A stretch of DNA of 64,000 nt from Byssochlamys sp. IMV 00236 (Eukaryota > Ascomycota > Eurotiomycetes > Eurotiales > Thermoascaceae): NCBI GenBank assembly GCA_001931875.2, contig MSJH02000598.1, positions 62,001 through 126,000 of the forward strand, read 5' to 3'. A program made the position numbers and the translations under genes. Of the stretch, positions 11,914 through 23,879 are shown in pieces. Within the stretch, counting starts at the first letter, position 1; each line of letters begins with the position of its first letter. Below the pieces are notes generated by a model that ran no database searches, was not told the origin of the DNA, and saw only the letters and a program-made list of their open reading frames with translations.

Positions 11914-13471
11914 TTACACCTTTCCCATCTGGAATGTACCGAAGACACCCCCACCCCCTCCAGGAGTCAGAGCACCTACGCCGCTATTTGCATGTTGGTG
12001 TGGTGTCTGGTTCCCAGTTACTGCATGGGCTGTATTTGGGGTGTTAGGGGTACCAGCATTGGAGTAAATTGTGGCACCGTTCAAATTTGGTGTTTGTTGG
12101 ACACCGTGGTAAGTCAGAGCAGGCATCTGCCCATTCAGTCCCCAAATCTGGCCAGAGTACTTGCTCTCGTCGATCGTTCCGTTGAAGACAAGTTGACGCA
12201 TCTTCCAGTAGATCTCTCCTGTCACGAGAGAATCTGAACCGGCTTGGTGAGCAATACCGACGCGCTTGACGCCCAGTTCATCAGCAATATCCTGCAGACC
12301 CGACTTCTGTCCCAGGTTGGTAAGGATCTGTGCAGCGGCTGGAGTCAAGGGAGAGTCGTTAACAGCTTGATTCCTCCCGGCGTGCTTCATGAGGTACTTG
12401 ATGTCGAATAATGAAGGGAAAAAGATGTTGAGGAGTTTGTGGAATTCTTCTTCGTCATCTGGGAGAGGCTTGCACAGCATGATCTTCATCAAATAACCGA
12501 AGTCGTATCCGGAGTGAAACGAGATCCAGTGGACATCGTCCAGTAAGACCAACCCGGAACTGACGAGCAGGGCACCAAACTCGAAGGGATCGATACCATT
12601 CTTTTCGTGCATGGCGAAGTCGATACCAGCTTTGGCCAACATGCTCGTCGATTCCTGCGCGTACATGTCGTTCTCCAAAGAGAACTTGAAATTGAATTGC
12701 CATGTACAAGGAGCTGGGACAAGACCGTTCGCATAACCTCCGTTTGTATCAGCTGCTGTTGGAGGGGGGACCTCCCCGTCTGCGTTGAATAATGTGATGC
12801 CAAGCTGGATCATTTTCAAGAGGTCCACGTTGCAACGAAGCGTCTGGTAATGGTAGTCTGCCTTGTTGGTAAATGAACCTATGGGACGAGCAACGATACC
12901 GGGGAACTCTGTATCCTAAATGGGTGTAAGAAGCATGATCCAAAAGCCTAGTAGACCGTAGAGGAAGATATCTTACCATGCTGATGTACGGATATCGCTC
13001 AACCAAGCTCCGCAGAACGGCCAACTCTTGAGCTAGGTTGTGCCTCCAGACATCGCGTATCCTTGTCTTGACAGATCCGGCCTTTCCCTCGATCGCTAAC
13101 CGCCCATCGTGTCCTTGATGTAGTTGCTGCTGCTGCTGGATCTGAGCGCCTCTGACAAATCCCATTTGTGCTGCATGGCTGGCCAAACCCGTTCCACCAC
13201 CATCAGCTGCTGCCGCTCCAAAACCGCCCACTGACATGCCGTTCATGAGACCTGCACCGGAGAATGTGAATGGATTCACATTTGAGTTTGGATTGCCCGG
13301 TGCAAAGCCAGGGTGCCCCCCGAGAGAAGGGGGAGGCAGCCCGGCGCTTGCAGATTGTGCATGGCTCGGGTGATGTTGTTGTGACTGTTGTTGCTGGAGG
13401 TGTGCTTGTTGAAGGTGAGAGAAGGGCTGACTTAGCGCAGACGGGCCATATCTGCCCACGGGAGGTGGCAT
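11914..13471 (-). CDS. CAF1: CCR4-NOT deadenylase subunit Caf1/Pop2
   Basis: Exons 12977-13471 and 11914-12915 (intron of 61 nt) join to 498 residues. The DEDD nuclease core is complete: DTEF (Asp166, Glu168), FHSGYDFGYL (about Asp303) and AHQAGSDS (about Asp393 with His388). The core starts right after the intron, with PYISM before it and DTEFPG after it. It is flanked by long low-complexity arms: an N-terminal Q/H/G/A-rich segment of about 130 residues and a C-terminal G/T/N-rich tail with a GGGGG run. The protein shortens mRNA poly(A) tails as part of the CCR4-NOT complex. Unlike S. cerevisiae Pop2, the canonical acidic residues are kept, so it should be catalytically active. The low-complexity arms are common in filamentous fungi. 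Confidence 0.95.
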
Positions 13472-13967
13472 TTTGCTATCTGTGAAGTGGTCTCTGGTCG
13501 TCGGAGGGGTTGAGCGGACAGTTTATGAACATGGGTTTCTCGGTCGGCGGAATGATATTCTCACCGCCCGGAGACGAGATTCAAGGCAAGGACTGGCGCT
13601 GATTTCTTGTAGGCGTTTGGATGGGCGCTGGTCTGATACTTCAGTCATTGACTTAGCGGGTGAGCGTTCGATTGTCCAAGATCGCAAAGGCGAGTCGCGA
13701 ACGACAGGCCTGGAGGGCGCCGCAGGTACAGAGCACCCCGATCGGGATTAGCCTGCTCACGGGACCGCCAAGCATCGTCGGACCTCGTCGACAGCTTCAT
13801 TCTGCGCAGCGACTCTTCGATTCCTCCAGCATTCCACGACCGCTGCTCCTGCCAGACAAGCTGCTTTGACCTGTCAAGGCGGTTCCGAAAGCCTTGCCGG
13901 TTTATCTACACCCTTCACCCTTCCAATTGACCTTCAATCCGCCGTTTCACGGCACATATCGCCCACA
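13472..13967. promoter_or_regulatory. Bidirectional promoter region, Caf1 / NDUFB3
   Basis: Roughly 500 bp separate two divergent housekeeping genes and must contain both promoters and 5' leaders. Nothing else is recognisable. Confidence 0.55.
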
Positions 13968-14284
13968 ATGGTCCACCGCAACCCCACCGGCTTCGATATG
14001 AAGGAGTTCAAGGCTGCTGCCTCTCCCAACTCCATCTGGGCAAAGAAAGACCCATGGGCTCGACAGTAAGCATTTATTATACCAGAGAGTATCGTCTTCG
14101 CACTTGTGCTAATTCCACCACCAGCGAGACTTGGCGATACACCGGTCCCTTCACTCGATGGAACCGCTTCAAGGGCCTTTTCCCCGGTTTGGGTTGGGCC
14201 ACCGTCGCTTTTGCTGGATACTGCACCTATGAGCACTTCTTCCTCAAGAATGACCATCACCACCACGGCGAGGAGCACCACTAG
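13968..14284 (+). CDS. Mitochondrial complex I subunit NDUFB3/B12
   Basis: Exons 13968-14065 and 14125-14284 (intron of 59 nt) join to 85 residues. The sequence fits the NADH-ubiquinone oxidoreductase B12 family: a soluble N-terminus containing DPWAR, then WRYTGPFTRWNRFKG, then one membrane segment (GLGWATVAFAGYCTYEHFFL), and a histidine-rich tail. It is an accessory subunit of the membrane arm of complex I in the inner mitochondrial membrane. The ATG at 13968 is preferred over an upstream in-frame start at 13866 because the family begins close to it and the upstream codons lie in the leader. Confidence 0.85.
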
Positions 14285-15092
14285 ATTCAACCGGAGCCGG
14301 AACGGAATGAACGACGAACGGGAACTGGAAGAACGGGACTGGAAGAAGGAGAATGGATGGAAAGCAAAGGGTTCGCGCAGCATGCGTATCTGCCTCTATG
14401 GCAACCATGTCTTTGCATCGCAAGATGGACGCGGCTGAAATTCAGGCAGACTCTCGAAGTCTTCAGACTGCTTCGAGGTCCAGCTGTATATATGGCGCTT
14501 GGGGTCTGAAATGTTTTTACTACTTTTTTTTTCGTTTCGGAATGTATGTAAATACCAACGTTTGCAACTTTACTCGATATTCCTATTACGCTGTTTGGTG
14601 CTTTTTCACCTTCTCTTGTTGTCTTCTGTAATTATGGGGAAGTCTTCAGACCCGCCCCAATCCGCTCTTTGGGATTAATAACCGCCAAGCATTGGGTAAA
14701 TTAAGGGCAATTCAAGTGACGGCTCAACATCGTCCATTGATGCCATATACTAGTTGGAAGTCAGAAGTATATTGCTTTCTCTATTTAAGCTATTTATTGG
14801 CCGCCAATTTTTGGCTACGAGTCTTAGACGGCTGCAACCGAACCGGAACCGAATATGTTCGTTCGATGGGAAAGAATGAATGAGTGGCAACTTCACAACA
14901 TCTTGAATGCATGCATAAACCTCTATAGTGTCATTAAATTCGTAGAAACCTAATATGGTACTTTTATCCTGCATCCGCTGGCTCCCCTGCATCGAAGGCC
15001 TCGGTCAAATCATCCCTCAGGTACGTATATACAATCGGATATCCATCACAGCGAGATCAACACGAGTAGTCAGAGATCCCTGATGCAGATCT
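14285..15092. other. Convergent 3' region between NDUFB3 and Sqt1
   Basis: About 0.8 kb between convergent genes, presumably holding both 3' UTRs. T-rich stretches near 14520 are compatible with 3' processing. No gene is supported. Confidence 0.5.
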
Positions 15093-16667
15093 CTATTCCT
15101 CGAAAACCAAGGCGACTCCATCATCTCCAGCGGTCACTATCCGCTTGCCGCCGACATGCACAAAACCGAGGATTCCTCCAGACTGCTCTCCTTCTGGGCC
15201 TTCCAGGAGACCCGTGTGGCCTCTCCATTCCTTCAAAAGTCCCTGGCCGGCCGCAGCTGTGCCACCCCGCGTATCCCATCGTCTAACAACACCGTCAAGT
15301 CCGACAGACGTGAGGAGCCATGATCGGCCTTGGCCAGCAGTAAGCGCCGCAGGGCCCGGGCGGGGAACTAAGGCGGGGCCAGATGCTGCCTCGCGAACAA
15401 ATTCCACCTTTACTACAGCAGCACCTTCGTGGGCTTCTTTGATATGGCGACGAACGGCAAACCGGTGTGCCGTGTCAAAGAGAGCAATTGAACCGTCCAC
15501 GGACCCGGCCGCAAGGAGTGTAAGAGGTGGTGCAGAGAACGACAGAGTCTCGATACTCTCAGACTGCGCCTGAAGAGAGGCAAGGAGAGTGCCTGCACCT
15601 CCGGCACCGACGGCTGCTTGGGAACCTCCAGCAGAAGACTTAGACTTGGATTTCGAGGAAGGCTTGTTTGATGTGGCGGCAGATGTGGACGAAGGCAGGC
15701 GGGGCAGGCCGACAACCTTGATATGACCCTCTGCACCGCCGACAGCGGCGAAGGCACCAGTCGGGGCGATGGCAACAGAGTACAGGCCACCCTCAACAGC
15801 GAAACGCTGGTCTTCCGGAGTCATACCGACAACAGCACTGGTTCCAGCAGATGAAGAGATGCCTGCTGCCGCAGCCGCACCAAAGACATCGTAGACATAG
15901 AAGGTACCGTCCTCCGAAACAGTTGCAAGCAGCTTGCCATCCGGAGTCCACGCACCTGCAGTACAAGAACCGGTGTGCTGGAAGAAACTCTGGATGATCG
16001 TAATGGGCGATGCGGTGTCGTTGTGGTCAATGCGGAACACCCAAGCGCTACCATCATTTGCACCCAGGGCGATCACGTTGCGAGTCTCCTCCTCTCCTTG
16101 CTGATAAGGGCAAACAGCAATCCAGTTGATCTCCTCAACTTCTTGCGCCTCCGCGACAAACGCCCATTGGAGTCCCGTCAACTGCGACGTCGTGTCGCGC
16201 CAGACGCGCAGACGTCCATCAAGTCCGCCAGTCACGACATATTCACCCTTTGGCTCTGTAAATGCCACAGCGTTGACGGAGTCCGTGTGTCCATCCATTT
16301 TCGCCAGCGGCTCTAGCGACTTCCGCTCTCCTTTCGGCTGCGGGTTCGATTCATAGCTTTGTGGCAAGAGAGGCCTCTCGTCCGTGGGAGTAGCATCGAA
16401 GACGTAACCGGTATCATCTCCAGAACCGGTGATGACGATCGAAGGGTGAACAGGGTGGTTGGCGATACAGAAAATGGAGTCGTTATGCTTGTCGAAATGC
16501 GCGAGAGAGTCGTTCTGCAGTGTGATTTCCTGGTCCTCGAAGACTACATCCTGGTCGTCGTCATCCGAGTCCATAGGATGATCCTCATCGGCGACGATTT
16601 CTTCCGCAGCTTCGTCGGCATCGAGGTACACATCTTCCTCATGATGAGGATCCTGCGAGGAAGACAT
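15093..16667 (-). CDS. SQT1: WD40 ribosome-assembly protein, Sqt1/AAMP family
   Basis: A single exon of 524 residues. An acidic N-terminus (residues 1-50, with DSDDDDQD) precedes a WD40 propeller. Several blades are visible, for example around HTDSVNAVAFTEPKGEYVVTG, LDGRLRVW, HTGSCTAGAWTPDGKLLATVS and VDGSIALFD. The combination of acidic head and blade sequences fits Sqt1 (AAMP in animals), the dedicated chaperone that captures nascent ribosomal protein uL16 (Rpl10) during late 60S assembly. A serine/lysine-rich insertion (about residues 330-360) and an alanine/glycine stretch interrupt the propeller, as is common in filamentous fungi. The protein is probably essential and cytosolic. Confidence 0.85.
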   Translation of the reverse strand: MSSSQDPHHEEDVYLDADEAAEEIVADEDHPMDSDDDDQDVVFEDQEITLQNDSLAHFDKHNDSIFCIANHPVHPSIVITGSGDDTGYVFDATPTDERPLLPQSYESNPQPKGERKSLEPLAKMDGHTDSVNAVAFTEPKGEYVVTGGLDGRLRVWRDTTSQLTGLQWAFVAEAQEVEEINWIAVCPYQQGEEETRNVIALGANDGSAWVFRIDHNDTASPITIIQSFFQHTGSCTAGAWTPDGKLLATVSEDGTFYVYDVFGAAAAAGISSSAGTSAVVGMTPEDQRFAVEGGLYSVAIAPTGAFAAVGGAEGHIKVVGLPRLPSSTSAATSNKPSSKSKSKSSAGGSQAAVGAGGAGTLLASLQAQSESIETLSFSAPPLTLLAAGSVDGSIALFDTAHRFAVRRHIKEAHEGAAVVKVEFVREAASGPALVPRPGPAALTAGQGRSWLLTSVGLDGVVRRWDTRGGTAAAGQGLLKEWRGHTGLLEGPEGEQSGGILGFVHVGGKRIVTAGDDGVALVFEE

Positions 16668-17191
16668 TGTTCAATTTCTTCTTCTTGTCGTAATTTCGAA
16701 AGAGTATTTCAGTCGCGCACAGCGCACTGCTGGAGGGGCAATGAGGGGTAGAACGGGACTTCACTAGCCCTTTTTGACTCCAGCGCAGATTGCCTTTGGG
16801 CGGATGGCGTTCTGCAAGCAAATTTTGAGTGCGATAGGTTAACTGGAAAGCAGATATTGGAGATCGCAGACTCTGCGCTGCGTGTTGATAATCAATAGTT
16901 ACTTCCGTCGAGCTTAGAAATTCAAGTTGCCCGCTTTGCTTTTTTCTTCCGCTTTTGGAAGCAAACTCTGCAAACACCGGGAAATGCATCTTATCTCCGG
17001 TTTCTGATAAGTTATTCTGTTGCTTAACGCTCTTCTCCTCATAATAGAGCTTATTTGGTCTTTGCAACTAATAATCTACAATAATCGATATGTTCAGAGT
17101 GTACAGACTGCCGAAAAGTGCGCGTATATATATTAACAGAGACAGATAACAAGAAGCTCTAGATATATAAAAATCAAACCAGGATGTGAAT
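16668..17191. promoter_or_regulatory. Sqt1 promoter / 3' UTR of acyl-CoA ligase
   Basis: About 520 bp between two leftward genes. It contains the upstream region of Sqt1 and the 3' end of the ligase transcript. Nothing more specific is visible. Confidence 0.45.
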
Positions 17192-19238
17192 CTATAGCTT
17201 AACACCCGCTTTGCGCCGTAATTCCCTCTCTCTGTCACGAAGCATACGGCGAAGAATCTTGCCGCTGGGGCTCTTTGGGATAGCATCGATGAACTCAACT
17301 CCACCCTTCAGCCATTTGTGACGCGCCTTCTGATCCTGGACGTGCTTGGCGATGGACGCAGCAGTCGCTGCATCATCACTACCTGCTGAGGACGACTTCA
17401 CTATAAATGCCTTGGGGACCTCACCAGCTGCATCATCGGGAACGGCAATCACTGTGCAGTCTGACACCGCGGGATGTAGGAGAAGGTGAGCTTCCAGCTC
17501 CGCCGGCGCGACTTGCAGTCCCTGGGAAGGTAATTAGCCACTAATCCTCTGATGGGCCATATTCTATGAAGCGAATACATACCTTGACTTTGATCAGTTC
17601 CTTGATGCGGTCAACGATGAATACGTGTTCCTCTTTACTGGGACTAGGTCGGATAACCGCCTCATCGCCTGTGTGCATCCATCCGTTCTGGAACGTTTCT
17701 TTTGTGGCCTTTTCGTTGTTGAGATAACCCAGCACCACACTTGGTGAGCGAATCAACAATTCCCCAGGTGTATCATATTCCGTGACCTCCTTTCCATCTG
17801 CTGACACTATACGGGCCTCGACACCTGGAAGTAGGCAGCCGGAAGAACCAAGAAAGATGTGGTCAGGATGTGTAGAGCATACGACTGTGCATGTTTCTGT
17901 CAGGCCTGGTGAAGTCAGCACGTAAGGTCTGTGTCTGATGGAGGGTTCCGAGAGTAAACTAACCGTAACCCTGTCTGATCAGCCACTTCGGGTATTGCTT
18001 TTGTAAGTCTGCAGCTGTCTCCGCACCCAATGGTGCGGCCCCAGTAAAGATACCCTTCACATGGCTCAGATCGTATTTACTACAGAGTTCTTTATTACGA
18101 AGCATATTTATAATGATTGGTGGAACCTGGCAGGGGCATGGTTAGCACAGTTTCAGCTGCTTCTTCTACGGGCAGAGGCGTACCAGAAACAGGCTGGAGA
18201 TACGGAATTCCTGAATAGCAGATAAGAACTGCTTCATATCGAACCTTGGCAGTACGATAGTCTGATCTCCACGGAAAGGAGCCGCATGGCAGATGACAAC
18301 TAGACCATAGATGTGGCTCTGAGGCAACAGGTTGAGCACAATATCTGTATACGCAGATTGATTTCCCGGTTCGATCAACCTTTCACGCCAGTCGCTCTCG
18401 TACGTCGCGATTTGAAGCACGTTTGAGATCACATTACGGTGAGAAATCATAACTCCTTTCTGCTCGCTATTAGCTCTGGCATATAACAATACTGACTGCA
18501 CATTCCGCACTTACCGGCAAACCAGATGTCCCACTCGAATAACAGAGGAATGCCACTTGTCGAGCACCCTGCCCGCTACTCCATTTCGTTCTCTCCAGTG
18601 CTCGGAGAGACTTCCCTTCTTCGACGAAGTAGGAAACTGTCTTATATTCAGCCGGTGGCTTTGCGCCACCTAGAATGATTTCAGGCACTTCCAACAAGTA
18701 AATACGCTCCTTTGGAAGGCCAGCCTTAGCTGCAGCCTGGAGCGCGGTTGACAGCAGCGGAAGACATGTGAAAAGAGCTTTAGCCCCCGAATCTGTCAGT
18801 TGGTGAGTGAGCTCTTCGGCGGAATATGCTGCATTTGCCGGGGTGACGAGGCCATTCAATCGATGGACTGCCCATGCCAATGGGACGGTATCAATCTGTA
18901 GTAACGAATTGTTAGCACCGGCGTTTGGGAGGAAGCTTCAACCACCTCGATTGGCCACTTACGGTGTTGACACTGAATACTGCAACAACCTTGTCCCATT
19001 CAGTGCCTTGATTAGGCTGCCAGCCAAGCTCCTTCGCCAGGGCTCTGGATAGGTAATCGACTCTGTCGACAACATCGAGTGCGGAGTAAGATTTCTTTGT
19101 TAAACCGCAAGTGAAAGGGTCCCGCGAATAACCTAGTGGATGGCGGCCGTGGAGATCTTGAAGCATGAAATCGCAAATAGGGACATCATCGGGGATGTGA
19201 GGGACATTTTTCGTCCACGACGGCGGGTAGAAGACCAT
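17192..19238 (-). CDS. 4-coumarate-CoA-ligase-like acyl-CoA synthetase
   Basis: Six exons (18963-19238, 18515-18895, 18184-18459, 17964-18126, 17583-17905, 17192-17521) join in frame to 582 residues. It is an ANL-superfamily adenylate-forming enzyme, activating a carboxylic acid to acyl-AMP and then acyl-CoA. Motifs in order are the P-loop YSSGTSGLPKG, QGYGLTET, WMHTGDEA, DRIKELIKVKGLQVAPAELE and the catalytic lysine in PKSPSGKILRR. Architecture and length fit fungal 4-coumarate-CoA-ligase-like proteins; the acid substrate (aromatic, medium-chain or other) cannot be told. The C-terminus AGVKL resembles a weak peroxisomal PTS1, as many relatives are peroxisomal. The enzyme has no adjacent biosynthetic genes. 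Confidence 0.92.
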
Positions 19239-20564
19239 CTTCGGGCTTTCCTAGCTGGAACTAAATCTGCGTTGGGAAGTGCAACAGATACGACTAAGAC
19301 TTGCCACGATCGCAATCGCAGGGCAATTGCAATACAAAATCTATGACAGAAACTGTAGCTACCTACAACCAGGGGAAAGACATGAACAAGAGATAACAGA
19401 GAAAACAGGAGGCAGGGGCCTGGAGAAAAGACCGAGGTCAATTTCTCCATGTTGAAGCGGGGAAGATGCCGTTCACCACATTCTGTCCGTGCGATTGGCG
19501 GGTGACATAAGGGATGGTTCTGATCTACCGGGTATCGGTAAACTCGCCGGGGTAACTATATCACGGAGCTTGTTCCACAATAATATCAATAACGGGGCCT
19601 GTCTTTTCTTTACATGCACGATGACTGGAAGATTCTTCGCATATCGCTACTGGGCTAACTTTGCATTTATTCACCAGAAACAACGAATTGGCATGTTGCC
19701 TGTACTAAGCATAACTAACGCCTCTCTCGGCTCTCGGTAATCTTGTCGCCTCACGGACCTCTTGTGGATCGAAGCATCCCCTCTGCAGCTGCTTACGGCA
19801 TATATCGTAAGCAAATAACTACTCAACTGAGAAACATATCACTTTTCCAGGTTAAAAAGTTCAGTATATCCCTGCGATCCCGGCCTTGATCCTGCGGCGT
19901 GATCTGGCGCATCTACCATCCCTAGACGAAGATCGCGTGCATCCCCGGATTTTCCCCGCGTTTTCTCCCTGACGGCTCCCCGCATCGATTAGATAAGCAT
20001 GGCGGTTCCGCCGGTTATTCTCATACACTAATTTATTATTCTAGAGAGAAACATATATTGATATACTCGCAAACTTTTTAATGTCACTCGGATGGGTACT
20101 AGGAATTAAAAATAGATCACCACAGACGGTTGGAAGATTATCTTCATATCTACCCATTTGAGATAATACGGGATTTACATGTTTTACCGAGCTGGTCTTT
20201 ACGGTAACACTATGCAATTGTCTTGATTAGACTCTAGGTGCATTGTAGCCTCTGTCGGGGATGCAGATACGTACAATTGTCAATGAAATACTAATAGCGC
20301 TATTTTTTCTATCGTTCTAGATATCACAATTATGTTTTATACCAAACGCTAGCTCCTTTTCTAATGGGATAGAGAATCTATTATCTGGAGTATCGGCTTC
20401 CGCCAACATCTTCCCGGTTCCTTTTGACTCACGGATGGACTCCATAATCAGTATATCTTAGTCTAGCTGTGAACTCATGGGAAATTAGTAAGATACTTAC
20501 TGTTTATTTTGGGCAGACGGGTCTTCGTAGAAGGCATAAATCCGTGCATTAGGATACCGACATC

Positions 20565-20695
20565 TCAATAATACATCCAGTTAAAAAGCTTTCAACACAG
20601 AGCCGACTCCCTTGTGAATCTTGCATCTTCCAGATAACGGAGCTTTTATCAACAGAGAATTCTTCGCGGAGAACCCCGGGTTTAAGAACAGGACA
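20565..20695 (-). pseudogene. Possible decayed coding fragment
   Basis: On the minus strand 44 codons read through with plausible amino-acid composition (for example PGVLREEFSVDKSSVIWKM). The upstream continuation in the same frame is broken by TAG and TGA codons. A second coding-like piece, RYPNARIYAFYEDPSAQNKQ, follows in another frame and ends at a GTAAGT. I do not recognise the family. This could be a relic of a transposon or host gene. Confidence 0.25.
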
Positions 20696-22547
20696 TTCCT
20701 CCTTAATATACTAGTCGCCCAGGGTCACTCCTCAACAGTGTAAGTGTCCTAAGTAACTGTGGTTCTCTCTCTGGGTCTGTACCTCAGTATTAACAGCTCT
20801 GGGTTAGTAGTTCGACTATCAGCTACCTTTACTAGAGAAATATAGAGACTCTATCCTCCAGAAAGAGTTTATATTATAACCTTCTTCTGTGGGACTGCGC
20901 TTGATAGCTATTCAACAAGTCTATCCTTTGTTTTATAGCTTCTATAGCACACTGTACATGTGTACACACATTTCAGAGCCGCATTTCCTGAAACAACTCA
21001 CTAGCCACCTGCTGTGCAACATCCGTGAGATTCCGCACTCTACTTCATGCGGGTCTCCGTGAAATTGAATGCTATATGCGGCCAATCGCATCATATTTGC
21101 CGCCGCCGAGGCCACCAGTGAACAAAGAGCTGTGATTGTGATCAAGAAGAGAGGTTCACCTCACTTCCAATCTTGATTTTATTTCTTCTTCCTCCAGCTC
21201 TTGATCCTTTCCTCCTCTCTGCTCATGTCACTCAACTACTTCGGATAGAGGACCATCTCTGATACTCTATCCGAACTTGGAGCCTCGTCACAATACTCCA
21301 TAACATCTCGTACAACTCCGGATTCAGCGTTTGAGATTATCGTTTCTTGATCCCTGTGGACAGGCGCTAGCTTCAGCAGTCTGAAGACACAGACGTGGCA
21401 GCTGGTTCAAAGCGAGACAAGGGCTCTTAAATATCTGACGTCTGCTGTGTTCCATATCTCCTCGCTTATCGTTTGTCGAGATCAAGTTCTTGTCTTGAGC
21501 GAAGACCACTCCATCACGCTCATATCTGGAACCTTTCCTTCGTCCTAAACTCATCATTTTCATTCATGAACCTTTGATAGACATCATCACTTTGACAACT
21601 TGGCCAACATCGTCTTGGCCGGGGAATCATAAGACGTTTTCATCGACGGGAGACTGCTCGGACTTCTGTCGGAATTTCGCGATCATCCGGATCATCTCTG
21701 CCTCCCTACATCCTTCTGCCGAAACCCCTCTCTTACTTTCTGCGAATAACATCAAGATCATATCAACCTCTTGTCCGCTGCATTTGCGGTGATCGGACCG
21801 ATCTCTAGCGCAAGGTTCATACCCGCTCGTGTCCACGCTTAGCTTCCTTTAGAACGTCTTGGCACGCAGATCATCCGAGTTACGTTCAACGACCATAGAT
21901 CCGTACCGGGGAGGACTGTTTCATAAATCTCGGTTCGGACTGTCTGCTTCCAGATTTGTATGTCAATGATATATCAGACTTGTGCTCATTGTGCTAACTT
22001 CTTTCCTGCGAACTAGTCAGAACATCATCTTCGGAGACATCCGCTAAATTAGGTTTCCAGCATTGGACGCTACCACAATATGGCTAACAGAAGAGGCATT
22101 AGTCCCATTCTGACTGCTAGGCTCCAAAATGGAATATCTGACGAGAAGATGGGTGACGAGAAACCCAGTCATAGACTCTGTGGACAAGTCAGCGCGTTGT
22201 CGATCTGAAAACCTGTCGTACACATTCTCTGACTTCGACTCTTTCCCGGTTCATTCTTTCCAGTCACCAGCTTCTAATCCTCTCTCCGTCTTGCAATCAT
22301 CATTTTATAGGTCTTCGAGTATAGAGACCCAGTGCTGAAAGGCTTCAGCCGATGTTGACCAAACAAAAAGTCTGTTGCGGTATATATGCACGTGGCTGTT
22401 ATGTGCTTTTTCCAAGCTCACCTTTGAGGCCCGTATAAACGCACTTTCTGCCGTGCATTTTTTGCTTCTTCTTCTTCTTTTCTCTTTCTTTCTTTCTTCT
22501 TTTATATACTGTATATTTCGTTTTCGTGTCGTCAGCTTGTTGCTTGA

Positions 22548-22607
22548 GATCCGTTTCTGACGACTTCGAACTCGGTCCTGATCAGCGCGCTATCCTTGCC
22601 GACTCCA
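22548..22607 (+). pseudogene. 60-bp paralogous fragment of the AlkB-like gene
   Basis: This segment aligns with 25605-25664 inside exon 5 of the AlkB-like gene at 55 of 60 positions. Translated, both give SVSDDFELGP then V or D, then QRAILADS. Four of the five differences are synonymous. The match ends abruptly at both sides. A plausible acceptor (GTCGTCAG) lies just upstream. It is best explained as part of an old paralogous copy, now truncated. Confidence 0.7.
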
Positions 22608-23108
22608 TTCGTCTGGGGAATATATCCCCAGTATATATACCCTTCTCCTGCGGTACCTGAGACGTGAGGCACACTCCGTTGGTATATAAAGCTTCTTCTT
22701 CCTTTCTTCTTCCTGCTTCTCTTTTTTTCTCTTTCTCTTTTTCTTTTCTTTCCCTGCCAACGTCTTTATATAACATATCTTGAAAATAGGTATAAATACC
22801 TATTATATACTGGTAAGTGATATGATTTCCCATTGTTTGTCTCCATTGCTGGTGGTTCTCGTCTACTGCGCGGGTATCGGCACAGACCGAGACGAGGCAC
22901 GGTGGGCCGCGCGCATGAGCAGGTTTCCTTCCTGGGAATCGAACGCGAGAATGGCGAGATATATCTGAAAGAAGCTGACCGGTGAGTCTGCATAGGTTCT
23001 CGAGAGTGGATACCCGACTTGGGTGGGTGGGAGAAAGGTGGTGTGGGTATCCTATATACCGCCGGGCTGCGCTGCCCTCCGAAGGGCCCTCCCGGCTTGC
23101 CTTGTCTT

Positions 23109-23186
23109 TTTTCTTTTCTCTTCTTTTTTTTTATATTTTTTTATATACATACCTTTTTTTTATTTTTTTTTTTTATTTTTATATAT
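23109..23186 (+). repeat. T-rich low-complexity tract
   Basis: A nearly uninterrupted T/A tract with several T runs of 7-14, ending in ATATATACAG followed by GTAAGT. Confidence 0.7.
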
Positions 23187-23879
23187 ACAGGTAAGTCAAT
23201 GAAGCGATACCCTCCTGTTGAACGGGGTGATCAACCAGACTGTGCAATTGTTGACTCTGAGTGCAGGGAGGTGAGTCTGATTTCGCAAACTCGTCAATTG
23301 TTGCCCCCCCTTATGCCAGCAGTCCCCATCTTCACAAGCAAGATGAAATGCAGAAAAGCTCTCCACCCTGGCAGGATTGGATTCAACCACAATTTCACGT
23401 CACTTGCACTCCACTCACACCCCTCCTTCGCGTCACTGTGTCTTCGCTTCCCCTTTCCTCAGTGACGGACAGCATCCAAGCACGTGCTTGAAAGTGACTG
23501 ATCCCACGCGTCTATTAAACCCCCCGTTCGCACCCCATTCTCTTTCTCTCTTTCTTCCCTTTCTTTCCCCCGGTCCAGTTGCGAGCAGCAGATCTCTCCC
23601 AACAGCACATCCCCTATCCAGCACCAGTATCACCCTTCACATGCACATCTACTATTATCTCTCCTCCCAGCACTGACTCTTCCTCGATTTCTACATTGAA
23701 ACCTCCTGTATACAGACTGTCTGTCTTGGGAAACTTCAGAACCTGTGAGAACTGTGCGATCACGGACGCGTGTTCATACAGAACTGCGTGCTTCGGTAGA
23801 CCTTGCGTGACTGCAGAACCTGCCTATTCACACAGATAGCCGCTCCAGATCGAGACACATCTTATACTCGCACTTCTGC

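Noticed and set aside
22803..22978. About 50-codon open frames ending at a GTGAGT in the repeat-like region
   Set aside because: Two frames look weakly coding, but neither connects to an upstream exon and neither matches a known domain.
23062..23100. GC-rich hairpin (GCCGGG...CCCGGC) resembling an RNA element
   Set aside because: A single stem without conserved context; such hairpins arise by chance in GC-rich patches.
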